From Novosphingobium sp. (GTDB taxonomy: Bacteria; Pseudomonadota; Alphaproteobacteria; Sphingomonadales; Sphingomonadaceae): DNA of 16,886 bases. Shown here in pieces: positions 1 through 7,259 of this stretch; the first letter of the stretch is position 1, and each line of letters opens with the position of its first letter. Under the pieces are notes generated by a model. The model saw only the letters and a list, made by a program, of their open reading frames with translations, did not search any database and was not told the origin of the DNA. Both the position numbers and the translations under genes were made by a program. The stretch is taken from assembly GCA_009885425.1 (NCBI GenBank), contig VFKS01000402.1, positions 1 through 16,886 of the forward strand. The letters run 5' to 3'.

Positions 1-108
1 CTCGATCCGAAACTGTTTCGCCGCCGCCATGTGGCACTTTTTAAAGCAACTAGTCGAGTCCCGTCGCAACGAATAGAACCGGTTTGGCGCATTCTATTCG
101 CAATTGCG
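1..108. other. Left-edge non-coding stretch with an inverted repeat
   Basis: No gene could be supported here. The visible structure is a perfect 8-bp inverted repeat, GAATAGAA at 71-78 and TTCTATTC at 92-99, with a 13-base loop. It lies 10 bases beyond the stop codon of the minus-strand flavodoxin-like gene, so it may form a hairpin at the 3' end of that transcript. No uridine run follows on the minus strand, so it is not a classic intrinsic terminator. A gene entering from the left on the plus strand could end here (stops at 42-44 and 74-76 in two frames), but too little is visible to say. Confidence 0.35.
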
Positions 109-597
109 TCAGAAAATACCCAGTTCAAGCCCTGCTGCCAAGGCCGCACCAAGGTCTTCGGCCTGCGTGATTACTTGCGAGGGTACCTGCTTTTCAGCGA
201 GGATCGCTTGCGGGGTTTGCGCATCCAAAAGCGCAATTATCGGTTGCGCTACGCGCCGCAGTCGCCAGCCGGTTACGATCCGGTCAAGCTGCGCCTGCGC
301 GCCGCTGCCGTCACTACCCGCTGCGATGATGGTGGCATAGCCGCGCCCCTCGACCTGCCCCAACAGTGGGTAATAGCAGCGGTCGAACATCTCTTTCATC
401 GCCCCACTCATCGTCCCGAGGTTTTCGGGACAAATGAACAAGTAGCCTTGGGCATCGAGCAAATCTTGCGCGGTCACTGCTTCTGCCGCGAACAGGCGGG
501 CCGCTCCGGTTGCCCCACGCGCCGCTGCCTGGGCTAAGGCCCGACTGGCGCCAGTGCGGCTGTGCCAAACGATAGCGAGCTTGTGCGGCGCAATCAC
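109..597 (-). CDS. Flavodoxin-like / NAD(P)H-dependent oxidoreductase family protein
   Basis: This is a 162-residue flavodoxin-fold protein, probably a cytoplasmic FMN-dependent reductase; the substrate cannot be told from sequence. Residues 7-20 form the first beta strand and the phosphate-binding loop (LAIVWHSRTGASRA). Residues 56-73 (CPENLGTMSGAMKEMFDR) match the second flavin-contacting loop of the NADPH-dependent FMN reductase/flavodoxin group. The length is usual for the family. The start is GTG at 595-597, supported by a strong Shine-Dalgarno AAGGAG (minus strand, 605-610) 7 bases upstream. It is transcribed divergently from recJ across a short spacer. Family assignment is good; a specific function is not claimed. 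Confidence 0.85.
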   Translation of the reverse strand: MIAPHKLAIVWHSRTGASRALAQAAARGATGAARLFAAEAVTAQDLLDAQGYLFICPENLGTMSGAMKEMFDRCYYPLLGQVEGRGYATIIAAGSDGSGAQAQLDRIVTGWRLRRVAQPIIALLDAQTPQAILAEKQVPSQVITQAEDLGAALAAGLELGIF

Positions 598-617
598 TCC
601 AAGGCTCCTTCATCTGC

Positions 618-643
618 CAAACTGGGCAATTATCGACAGTTTG
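618..643. promoter_or_regulatory. Inverted repeat in the flavodoxin-like/recJ divergent spacer
   Basis: A perfect 7-bp inverted repeat, CAAACTG (618-624) and CAGTTTG (637-643), is separated by 12 bases. A second, interleaved dyad, GGGCAA (624-629) and TTGCCC (641-646), overlaps it. It lies 21 bases upstream of the minus-strand GTG start and 49 bases upstream of the recJ start. That position fits an operator for a dimeric repressor acting on one or both genes, or a 5' leader hairpin. No regulator can be named. Confidence 0.3.
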
Positions 644-691
644 CCCGCCTTGCCCTTCCGCTGCAAGCGCGGCTCGGCTAACCACGTTGAG

Positions 692-2473
692 ATGTCTTCC
701 CCTGCCCCTTCCGTTCTTGGCCTTGATCGTTCGCTTTTGGGCAAGACTTGGCATTGGCGCGGTGGGAACATGGATCTGGGCGGGGCTACGCTCGATCACG
801 ATCTGGTCGCTCAGCTGCTTCTCGCCCGCGGCGTGGCGGCGGATGATCTGGAGCGGCACCGCAATCCTTCGCTGCGGGCTTTCCTGCCCGATCCTTCGCT
901 GTTCAAAGACATGGATGTAGCGGCTGAGCGTGTTGTCCAAGCGGTCCTTACCAACGAAGCCGTCACCATCTATGGCGACTATGACGTTGATGGTGCGACC
1001 AGCGCGGCGCTGCTGATCCGGTTGCTGCGCGAACTGGGGCACAAGGCAGACTATTACATCCCCGACCGCTTGCTCGAAGGCTATGGCCCATCTGGCGAAG
1101 CGCTGGTCCGGCTGGCCGAACAGGGCGCCAGCCTGATCGTCACGGTCGATTGCGGGGCGATGGCGTTCGAAGCGCTCGATATGGCGCGCACCGCCGGGGT
1201 CGATGTAATCGTGGTCGATCATCACAAATGCTCGGCCGAGCTGCCCAAGGCCGTGGCGCTGGTCAATCCGAACCGGCTCGACGAAGTCCAAGAGGCCGCC
1301 GCGCATGGCCATCTGGCAGCGGTTGGCGTGGCCTTTCTGCTGGCGATCGCGGTTGTCCGCAATTTGCGCCAGCGCGGCTTCTTTGCGGACCGGAAGGAGC
1401 CAGACCTGTTCGCCCTGCTCGATCTGGTCGCGCTGGGCACCGTGGCGGATGTTGCGGCGCTGCATGGGCTCAACCGGGCGATGGTGGCGCAGGGTTTGAA
1501 AGTAATGGCCCGGCGCGACGGCGTGGGGATGGCCGCGTTGATCGATGCCAGCAGGCTCAGCCGCGCGCCGACCTGCAGCGACCTCGGCTTTGCGCTAGGC
1601 CCGCGGATCAACGCTGGCGGGCGGGTCGGCGAATCGACGCTGGGGGTTCGGTTGCTGACTACCGAAGACCCCGACGAGGCGCGTGCCATTGCGGCGCAGC
1701 TCTCGACATTGAACGAGGAGCGGCGCGGCATCGAGGCGGTTGTGCAGGAGGCCGCCGAAGCCCAGATCGACGCCCAGCACAACCGTGCCGTTCTGACGTT
1801 GGCTGGGCGGGGCTGGCACCCCGGGGTGATCGGGATCGTAGCGGGGCGGATTAAGGAAAAAACCGGCAAACCCAGCTTGGTTATCGCGCTTGACGCCGAC
1901 GAGGCCGGGAACGGCAAGGGATCTGGCCGCTCGATCGCCGGGGTCGATCTGGGTGCCGCAATCATCGCCGCACGCGAACAGGGCCTGCTGGTGGCAGGCG
2001 GCGGACATGCCATGGCGGCCGGCTTGACTATCGATCCGGCCAAGCTCGATGCGCTGGGCGATTGGCTCGATCAGCGGCTCGGCAGCACTGTTGCCGCAGC
2101 GATGACCAATCAGGCCTTGCTGCTCGACCTTGCGGTGGCACCAGGCGGGCTGACTCCGGCGCTGGTCGCTGATCTGGAAAGCGCTGGACCCTACGGAATG
2201 GGTTGGCCGGGGCCGCGGGTCGCGGTTGGGCCGGTTCGGTTGGTCAAGGCCGATCTGGTCGGCACCGATCATGTGCGGCTGATTGTGCGGGGCGACGATG
2301 GCGCGAGCTTCAAGGCGATCGCATTCCGCGCCGCCAACACTGAAATGGGTCAGGCGCTGCTACGTTCAACCCATCATCGCAAACTATGGCTGGTAGGCCG
2401 CGCCAAGATCGACGATTGGGGTAGCCGACCGGCCGCCGAACTCCATGTCGAGGACGCTGCTTTCGCCGATTGA
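692..2473 (+). CDS. recJ: Single-stranded-DNA-specific 5'-3' exonuclease RecJ
   Basis: RecJ degrades single-stranded DNA 5' to 3' in recombination, mismatch repair and replication-fork processing. The 593-residue product has the DHH phosphoesterase motifs in order: GDYDVDG (95-101), VDCG (152-155), the DHH signature (176-178) and GTVADV (249-254). The DHHA1 region follows, with GSGRS (410-414) and GGGHAMAAG (436-444), then a C-terminal oligonucleotide-binding region. Length agrees with the family (E. coli RecJ is 577 residues). The ATG at 692 was chosen because the protein then starts SSPAPSVLGLDRSLLGKTW, which I expect just before the DHH domain. The open frame extends back to 554, but that stretch overlaps the divergent gene. 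The ribosome site at 692 is weak (TTGAG next to the ATG), so the start is less certain than the identity. Confidence 0.95.
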   Translation: MSSPAPSVLGLDRSLLGKTWHWRGGNMDLGGATLDHDLVAQLLLARGVAADDLERHRNPSLRAFLPDPSLFKDMDVAAERVVQAVLTNEAVTIYGDYDVDGATSAALLIRLLRELGHKADYYIPDRLLEGYGPSGEALVRLAEQGASLIVTVDCGAMAFEALDMARTAGVDVIVVDHHKCSAELPKAVALVNPNRLDEVQEAAAHGHLAAVGVAFLLAIAVVRNLRQRGFFADRKEPDLFALLDLVALGTVADVAALHGLNRAMVAQGLKVMARRDGVGMAALIDASRLSRAPTCSDLGFALGPRINAGGRVGESTLGVRLLTTEDPDEARAIAAQLSTLNEERRGIEAVVQEAAEAQIDAQHNRAVLTLAGRGWHPGVIGIVAGRIKEKTGKPSLVIALDADEAGNGKGSGRSIAGVDLGAAIIAAREQGLLVAGGGHAMAAGLTIDPAKLDALGDWLDQRLGSTVAAAMTNQALLLDLAVAPGGLTPALVADLESAGPYGMGWPGPRVAVGPVRLVKADLVGTDHVRLIVRGDDGASFKAIAFRAANTEMGQALLRSTHHRKLWLVGRAKIDDWGSRPAAELHVEDAAFAD

Positions 2474-2494
2474 AACAATCTTGCCCTTTGCCCC

Positions 2495-2523
2495 TTGACC
2501 CCCCGATTGTCCTTGCCTAAAGG
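2495..2523 (+). promoter_or_regulatory. Candidate sigma-70 promoter of tRNA-Glu
   Basis: TTGACC (2495-2500) and TAAAGG (2518-2523) are separated by 17 bases, the standard spacing. Transcription would start near 2530, about 23 bases before the mature tRNA end. The site begins 22 bases after the recJ stop codon, so the tRNA need not rely on recJ readthrough. This is motif evidence only. Confidence 0.45.
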
Positions 2524-2552
2524 CGCACCCCTGCCCACCGCGCAGCCGGTGT

Positions 2553-2627
2553 GGCCCCTTCGTCTAGCGGTTAGGACGCGGCCCTTTCACGGCTGAAACA
2601 CGGGTTCGATTCCCGTAGGGGTCACCA
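2553..2627 (+). tRNA. tRNA-Glu (anticodon TTC)
   Basis: The 75-base sequence folds as a full cloverleaf. The acceptor stem is GGCCCCT pairing with AGGGGTC. The D-arm contains CGTCTAGCGGTTAGGAC. The anticodon stem is CGGCC/GGCTG with loop CTTTCAC, anticodon TTC at 2586-2588. The T-arm is CGGGTTCGATTCCCG. The 3' CCA is encoded (2625-2627). It closely resembles bacterial tRNA-Glu, including the CCTTCGTCTAG start region. A weak short stem and T-run (about 2636-2650) follows and might end the transcript. No duplicated 3' end marking an integration site is visible. Confidence 0.97.
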
Positions 2628-2684
2628 TCCAGCGCGCCGTGGGCATTTTTGCGTTTTGCGCACTTGTCGTTGTTATAGCGCCAA

Positions 2685-2702
2685 CTGTCACGCAACTGAA
2701 AC
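2685..2702 (+). promoter_or_regulatory. Predicted PhoB-binding site (Pho box) upstream of phoR
   Basis: CTGTCACGCAACTGAAAC fits the 7-4-7 Pho box (two CTGTCAY half-sites 11 bp apart). The first half-site is perfect and the second (CTGAAAC) matches 5 of 7. In PhoB-activated promoters the second half-site replaces the -35 element. Here TACACG (2719-2724) lies 17 bases after CTGAAA as a possible -10, with TATATT (2726-2731) as an alternative. The phoR start follows at 2743. PhoB activation, and so positive autoregulation, is inferred. Confidence 0.6.
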
Positions 2703-2742
2703 GTTTGGCTCCCAGCGCTACACGATATATTGAGCGCCCGAC

Positions 2743-3927
2743 ATGCCTTCCAACAAGCCTGCCCTTCCCCTCGCCGGATTGATCCTGGCCCTGCTTGCAG
2801 CTGCGGCGATGCTGTTTGCCGGTGTCGGCTGGTGGTTGGTGCTGGCGGTGACGGTACTATGGTTCGGTTCGTTGTGGCTTAGCCAACCGGAACCGGTCGA
2901 GCCTGAGCAGCGGCAAGATGTCGCCACCGTTTCCCGCGACGCAGTTCACGAAACGATCGAACCACTTGGGCAGCCGTTGTTGCTGCTCGACGGCACCCGG
3001 ATTTCCGATGCGAATGCCGCCGCCCGCGCTGCGCTGGGCGCTCACGTACTCGGTCAGGACGCCCGGATTGCGCTGCGCCACCCCGATGCCATGCGGCTGA
3101 TTGATATGGGGCACAATGATAGCGTTGTTATCGCTGGCTTTACCGGGTCCAAATCGCTTTGGCAGCTGACCCGGCGCGACCTGCACGGCAATCGCTGGAT
3201 CATCGAATTGGCCGACCGCAGTGCCGAGACCGACGTGAGCCGGGCCCATACCGACTTTGTTGCCAATGCCAGTCACGAGCTGCGTACGCCCTTGGCCGCG
3301 ATCAGTGGCTATGTCGAAACCCTGTCGGATGGCGGGGTGGATCAGGCTACCAGCAAGCGCTTCCTCGGGATCGTTCAACGCGAAGCACAGCGAATGCAGA
3401 GCCTGGTCGAAGACCTGATGACGCTTAGCCATCTCGAAGCGGAAAAGCATGACCGACCGAGCGAAGAACTCGATCTGGGACGACTGTCCGCGCGGGTAGT
3501 GGGAGAGATTTCATCACTGCAAGGCAAGGAGCGGGTCGAGCTGGCCGGTAGCGAGCCCGGCGCGATCATTGTTGGCGATGCCAGCCAGCTGGAGCAGGTC
3601 CTGCGCAATCTAATCGACAATGCCCTGAAGTATGGCGATCCCGATCAACTGGTTAGAGTTTCAGTGTCGCGCAATGGCGGCAACCGGATCAAACTGGCAG
3701 TTACCGATCGCGGTCCGGGTATTGAACCGGAGCACCTGCCCCACCTGACCCGCCGGTTCTATCGCACCGATCCCGGCCGTAGCCGCGCCTCGGGCGGGAC
3801 CGGCCTGGGCCTCGCCATCGTCAAGCACATCGTTGAACGGCACGGCGGCGAGCTCGATATCGCTTCGACCGTTGGCGAGGGAACGACTGTGACGTTGTCA
3901 CTGCCGGTTCCCTCGCCCGCCGACTAG
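2743..3927 (+). CDS. phoR: Phosphate-regulon sensor histidine kinase PhoR
   Basis: PhoR is the inner-membrane kinase/phosphatase that sets PhoB phosphorylation in response to phosphate. The 394-residue protein has two adjacent membrane segments (about 8-27 and 29-46) with almost no periplasmic loop, as in PhoR proteins that sense through the Pst transporter and PhoU rather than binding a ligand. Residues about 70-160 look like a degenerate PAS domain. The H-box is ASHELRTPL with His178 as the phosphoacceptor. The ATP-binding domain shows NLIDNALKYG (Asn293), DRGPG (322-326), RFYRTD (338-343) and GGTGLGLAIV (351-360). The kinase is parted from its regulator phoB by the pst operon and a minus-strand gene, with its own Pho box. 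PhoR is chosen over a generic kinase on context and topology. It ends 3 bp from the convergent DUF2490 gene. Confidence 0.92.
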   Translation: MPSNKPALPLAGLILALLAAAAMLFAGVGWWLVLAVTVLWFGSLWLSQPEPVEPEQRQDVATVSRDAVHETIEPLGQPLLLLDGTRISDANAAARAALGAHVLGQDARIALRHPDAMRLIDMGHNDSVVIAGFTGSKSLWQLTRRDLHGNRWIIELADRSAETDVSRAHTDFVANASHELRTPLAAISGYVETLSDGGVDQATSKRFLGIVQREAQRMQSLVEDLMTLSHLEAEKHDRPSEELDLGRLSARVVGEISSLQGKERVELAGSEPGAIIVGDASQLEQVLRNLIDNALKYGDPDQLVRVSVSRNGGNRIKLAVTDRGPGIEPEHLPHLTRRFYRTDPGRSRASGGTGLGLAIVKHIVERHGGELDIASTVGEGTTVTLSLPVPSPAD

Positions 3928-3930
3928 CGA

Positions 3931-4614
3931 TCAGAACGAGGCCGAGAAACCGGTCATGATGACGTGATCGACCCGGTCCGGCGCGTTTGGTACAAAGGCG
4001 TGCTGGTTCATATAACCTAGTTCGATGCCGAACTTCTTGCTCAAGGGAGCACTTAAAGTCACGCTATTGCGAACGCGATCAAGCCCCTTCGTAGTCTGGA
4101 AGCTGGTCGTATTGAGGTTGATATAGGGTTCGACTGCAAGATTGATCTTCACCTTGCCAAACAACGGCGCAACTGCCTTGACTTGCGGACGCAGCCGCCA
4201 GCCAGTGCCGCCCCGGTCATCGCGAAAGCGCTGTTCAAAGCGTAGCCGTCCGCTCAGGCTAAAAGGCCCAACCTTGGCAACGTTGTCCACGCTTACCTGC
4301 TGGCGAAAACGGCGCTCCATCGAAGTGAAATTACCATGACTGTAGTTCGGCGCGTGCACGTAGCCGGCGGAGACCGTAACCTTCTTGCTGACCTTGTATC
4401 CGAGCATCAGGGATTGCTGGAGCTGGTAAAAGCCGCGCACGTCGCTGGTACGCAACGAAGTCTCGCTCGAGATTCGAATCTCGTCCGAAACTTTGACGTT
4501 GAGGTTCAGGTTCAGCCAGTAAGCGGTGTCCTCGCTGGCGGCGGCGGAGGTGGCGCCAATGAGCGCCAATGGCATTGCTGCAATTGCAAAGGACAGGCGT
4601 GGGTGTAGGCGCAT
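3931..4614 (-). CDS. DUF2490-like outer-membrane beta-barrel protein
   Basis: This is a predicted 227-residue outer-membrane protein of unknown function. It begins with a clear signal peptide (MRLHPRLSFAIAAMPLALIG..., cleavage around residues 24-27). The mature part is a series of alternating amphipathic strands. They include AYWLNLNLNVKVSDEIRIS (31-49), a repeat of that style through SVTLSAPLSKKFGIELGYMN, and a terminal GFSASF ending in the C-terminal Phe needed for barrel insertion. The pattern matches the DUF2490 family as I know it; a search should confirm. The ATG at 4614 is preferred over an upstream one at 4692 because it opens the signal peptide and has an AAGGAA ribosome site. The upstream start would also put a predicted Pho box inside the gene. 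It sits between phoR and pstS, which suggests a role in phosphate stress, possibly porin-like; that is inference. Confidence 0.75.
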   Translation of the reverse strand: MRLHPRLSFAIAAMPLALIGATSAAASEDTAYWLNLNLNVKVSDEIRISSETSLRTSDVRGFYQLQQSLMLGYKVSKKVTVSAGYVHAPNYSHGNFTSMERRFRQQVSVDNVAKVGPFSLSGRLRFEQRFRDDRGGTGWRLRPQVKAVAPLFGKVKINLAVEPYINLNTTSFQTTKGLDRVRNSVTLSAPLSKKFGIELGYMNQHAFVPNAPDRVDHVIMTGFSASF

Positions 4615-4653
4615 CGAAGGTTCCTTGAGTCGTTCTGGACTGCAACGGCGGCT

Positions 4654-4671
4654 ATTACGGTTATATGACAC
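4654..4671 (-). promoter_or_regulatory. Predicted Pho box of the DUF2490 gene
   Basis: Read on the minus strand, the site is GTGTCATATAACCGTAAT: half-sites GTGTCAT (6 of 7 against CTGTCAY) and CCGTAAT (5 of 7) with a 4-base linker. A third, weaker half-site, AAGTCAT (minus strand, 4676-4682), lies exactly 11 bp further upstream, giving three phased half-sites. The site ends 39 bases before the DUF2490 start, and a possible -10, CAGAAC, lies 17 bases after CCGTAA. It is weaker than the pstS box. Confidence 0.45.
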
Positions 4672-4732
4672 TTTGATGACTTGATGTGTCATTTGATTGA
4701 CTGGTAAGCGACATCCGAAGCAACCAAACTCT

Positions 4733-4750
4733 TTGTCATCAATCTGTCAC
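4733..4750 (+). promoter_or_regulatory. Predicted Pho box of the pstSCAB-phoU-phoB operon
   Basis: TTGTCATCAATCTGTCAC is an almost ideal Pho box: TTGTCAT (6 of 7), the AT-rich linker CAAT, and a perfect CTGTCAC. It lies 49 bases upstream of the chosen pstS start, where a PhoB-activated promoter should be. The -10 is poorly defined; GTTACA (4770-4775) is a candidate with longer than usual spacing. No second strong box appears within the operon, so this is probably the main promoter for all six genes. Confidence 0.75.
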
Positions 4751-4799
4751 AGAACACCGCGAGAGCGACGTTACACCACTGCGAATGGAGCGATTCGTC

Positions 4800-5846
4800 A
4801 TGACCAAGAAAACCACCTTTTCCCTCGCCTTTGCCGTCTCTGCGGCAGCCCTTTTGGCCGGTTGCGGCGGCGCCCAGAACGCCTCTCGCGAACAGATCCG
4901 CGCTGTCGGCTCGTCGACGGTCTATCCTTTTGCCAAGGTTATAGCGGATTCGCTGGCCAAATCGAACGCTGCGTTCAAGTCGCCGATCATTGAATCGACC
5001 GGAACCGGCGCTGGCATGAAACTTTTCTGCGCCGGTGTTGGCGTCTCGCACCCCGATATCGCCAATGCATCGCGCCGGATGAAGAAGTCCGAGTATGAGG
5101 ATTGCGCCAAGAATGGCGTCGACAAAATCGTTGAAGTCCAGGTCGGGCTTGACGGGATTGCGTTCGCCGAAGCCAAGGGCGGCCTTGGCATGAAACTGAC
5201 CCAGGCAGACGTTTACAAGGCGCTGGCCGCCAACCCTTATGGCAAGCCCAACACCGCCAAGACCTGGAAGGACGTCAACCCGGCTTATCCCGCTGAGCCG
5301 ATCCTGGTCTATGGCCCGCCCAGCACCTCTGGCACTCGCGACGCGCTGAAGGAGCTGATCCTGATGAAGGGCTGTGATGCCAATGCCGAAATGAAGGCAC
5401 TGAAGGACAGCGACAAGGACAAGCACGAAGCAATCTGCGGCGAAGTTCGCAGCGACGGCGCCTATGTCGATGCGGGGGAAAACGACAACCTGATCGTGCA
5501 GAAGCTCGAAGCCAATCCGAAAGCGGTCGGCGTGTTCGGCTTCTCGTACCTCGAAGAAAACTCTGACAAGCTGGAAGGCCTGTCGATGAACGGGGTGCAG
5601 CCGACCTATGCTGCGATCACCGATTTCAGCTATCCCGGCGCCCGCCCGCTGTTCATCTACGTCAAGGCGGCTCACCTCGATGCAATCAAGGGCCTGAAGG
5701 AATTCATCGCTGAATGGGCCAAGCATTGGGGCAAGGACGGTCTGCTGGCCAAGCAGGGCATGGTCGTCGCGCCTGACGATGTGCTTGCCAAGAGCAACAC
5801 GGCCGCTACCGCGTTTACCCTGATGGACCCTAGCAGCCTCAAGTAA
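4800..5846 (+). CDS. pstS: Phosphate ABC transporter substrate-binding lipoprotein PstS
   Basis: PstS is the periplasmic phosphate receptor that delivers phosphate to PstC/PstA. The 348-residue product begins with a lipoprotein signal (MTKKTTFSLAFAVSAAALLAGC), lipobox LLAGC with Cys22 as the lipidated residue. Phosphate-pocket segments are visible: AVGSSTVYPFAK, ESTGTGAGMKLFC, PPSTSGTRDALKEL, and NDNLIVQKLEANPKAVGVFGFSY. The ATG at 4800 is preferred over one at 4785 because GGAG (4787-4790) sits 9 bases before it and gives a better-shaped signal peptide. It is the first gene of the operon; pstC follows after 21 bases, with no room for a stem-loop that could uncouple pstS expression from the rest. 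Confidence 0.95.
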   Translation: MTKKTTFSLAFAVSAAALLAGCGGAQNASREQIRAVGSSTVYPFAKVIADSLAKSNAAFKSPIIESTGTGAGMKLFCAGVGVSHPDIANASRRMKKSEYEDCAKNGVDKIVEVQVGLDGIAFAEAKGGLGMKLTQADVYKALAANPYGKPNTAKTWKDVNPAYPAEPILVYGPPSTSGTRDALKELILMKGCDANAEMKALKDSDKDKHEAICGEVRSDGAYVDAGENDNLIVQKLEANPKAVGVFGFSYLEENSDKLEGLSMNGVQPTYAAITDFSYPGARPLFIYVKAAHLDAIKGLKEFIAEWAKHWGKDGLLAKQGMVVAPDDVLAKSNTAATAFTLMDPSSLK

Positions 5847-5867
5847 GCGAACTGGAACTCCCGAACG

Positions 5868-7259
5868 ATGTCGCCAGCCCTGCCCTTGCTGCTTGCCCTT
5901 GCTTTGGGCTTGATCGCATGGCTGGCGGCGCGTTCGCGGGCCTGGGCGTTCCGCAAAGAAGTCGTCGCACGCGGCGGCGCGCTGCACTCGCTGCCCAATT
6001 ACCACGGCTGGTACGTCGCTTTATGGGCTGCGGTCCCGGCCGTGCTGTTTGCGATGGTCTGGACATCGATCAGCCCGGGGCTGGTCGTAGGCAAGGTGCT
6101 GGCCGATCCGGCTGCGGCCACGCTTCCAGCTTTCGGCATTCAGCGCGATTCGGTTTTGGCCGAAGCCCAAGCGGTTGCATCAGGCGCGGCAGTCAGCGCA
6201 TTCCTGCCGGAATCGGGCGCACTGGTGGAGCCGTTCAAGGCCGCGATGACCTTCTATGGCACGATCGGGATTGTTGTTACCTTGCTGTTGGGATTTGCAG
6301 GCGGTGCATTTGGGTTCCTGCGGCTGCGGCCAGATTTTACCGCCCGCACCCGGGTCGAACGGGCTGTCATGATGGCGCTGCTCGCAGCGTCTCTTGTCGC
6401 GGTCCTGACCACGCTCGGCATTCTGGCCTCGTTGATATTTGAGACCTTCCGGTTCTTCCAATTCGTTAGTCCGATAGAGTTCCTGTTTGGGATCCATTGG
6501 GGACCCGATCCGATGTCCAGCCCGGCTGCGATCCGAGCAGACACCTATGGCGCGTTGCCGCTGTTCTGGGGCACGGTCTTCATCGGGGCAATCATCGCGA
6601 TGCTGGTCGCCATTCCGCTCGGCCTGATGAGCGCGATATACCTCACGCAATATGCCTCGGCCACCGTCCGCAGATGGATGAAGCCGCTGCTTGAAATTCT
6701 CGCCGGGGTTCCGACGGTGGTCTATGGCTACTTCGCCGCCCTCACGGTCGCGCCGATGATCCGGGATTTTGGCCAGGCTATCGGCATTTCCAGCGCATCG
6801 AGCGAGAGCGCCCTTGCCGCCGGGATCGTGATGGGGATCATGATCATCCCGTTCGTCTCATCTATGGCCGATGACAGCATTACCGCGGTCCCTCAGGCGA
6901 TGCGCGATGGCAGCCTGGCGATGGGCGCAACCACTTCGGAAACAATCAAGAAAGTGCTGATCCCTGCGGCACTGCCCGGCATTGTCGCGGGCGTGATGCT
7001 GGCGGTAAGCCGGGCGATTGGGGAAACCATGATCGTGGTGATGGCAGCCGGCGCGACCGCGCGGCTCACCGCCAATCCGTTTGAATCGATGACCACGGTG
7101 ACGTTCCAGATCGTCGCGATGCTGACCGGCGAAGGCAGTTTCGATCACCCCGCGACGCTCTCGGCCTTTGCGCTGGGTATGGTGCTGTTTCTGGTCACCC
7201 TGATGCTCAACTTCATTGCGCTGCGCGTCGTCAAGCGCTTCCGGGAAGCTTATGACTGA
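5868..7259 (+). CDS. pstC: Phosphate ABC transporter permease PstC (long form)
   Basis: PstC is one of two inner-membrane permease subunits of the high-affinity phosphate importer. At 463 residues it is about 145 longer than E. coli PstC (319). The extra N-terminal part has membrane segments at about 4-21 and 48-65, a periplasmic stretch (about 66-125) and a segment at about 130-152. The conserved transporter follows: a hydrophobic segment at 165-192, the permease domain from about 228, and the EAA-type loop contacting PstB (about 340-395; MRDGSLAMGATTSETIKKVLIPAALPG). The extension is typical of long alphaproteobacterial PstC proteins and its job is unknown to me. The end overlaps pstA by 8 bp, implying translational coupling. 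Confidence 0.93.
   Translation: MSPALPLLLALALGLIAWLAARSRAWAFRKEVVARGGALHSLPNYHGWYVALWAAVPAVLFAMVWTSISPGLVVGKVLADPAAATLPAFGIQRDSVLAEAQAVASGAAVSAFLPESGALVEPFKAAMTFYGTIGIVVTLLLGFAGGAFGFLRLRPDFTARTRVERAVMMALLAASLVAVLTTLGILASLIFETFRFFQFVSPIEFLFGIHWGPDPMSSPAAIRADTYGALPLFWGTVFIGAIIAMLVAIPLGLMSAIYLTQYASATVRRWMKPLLEILAGVPTVVYGYFAALTVAPMIRDFGQAIGISSASSESALAAGIVMGIMIIPFVSSMADDSITAVPQAMRDGSLAMGATTSETIKKVLIPAALPGIVAGVMLAVSRAIGETMIVVMAAGATARLTANPFESMTTVTFQIVAMLTGEGSFDHPATLSAFALGMVLFLVTLMLNFIALRVVKRFREAYD

Noticed and set aside
314..1465. 383-codon minus-strand frame across the flavodoxin-like gene and recJ
   Set aside because: It overlaps two recognisable genes, shows no domain or ribosome site, and has shadow-like composition.
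2553..2742. Integrated element or attachment site at the tRNA-Glu gene
   Set aside because: No integrase gene, no duplicated tRNA 3' end and no change in gene style is visible; the next gene is phoR.
4689..6005. Long minus-strand open frame (438 codons) opposite pstS and the start of pstC
   Set aside because: It mirrors well-supported genes in GC-rich DNA, has no recognisable domain, and its low-complexity, Arg/Gly-rich composition is typical of an antisense shadow.
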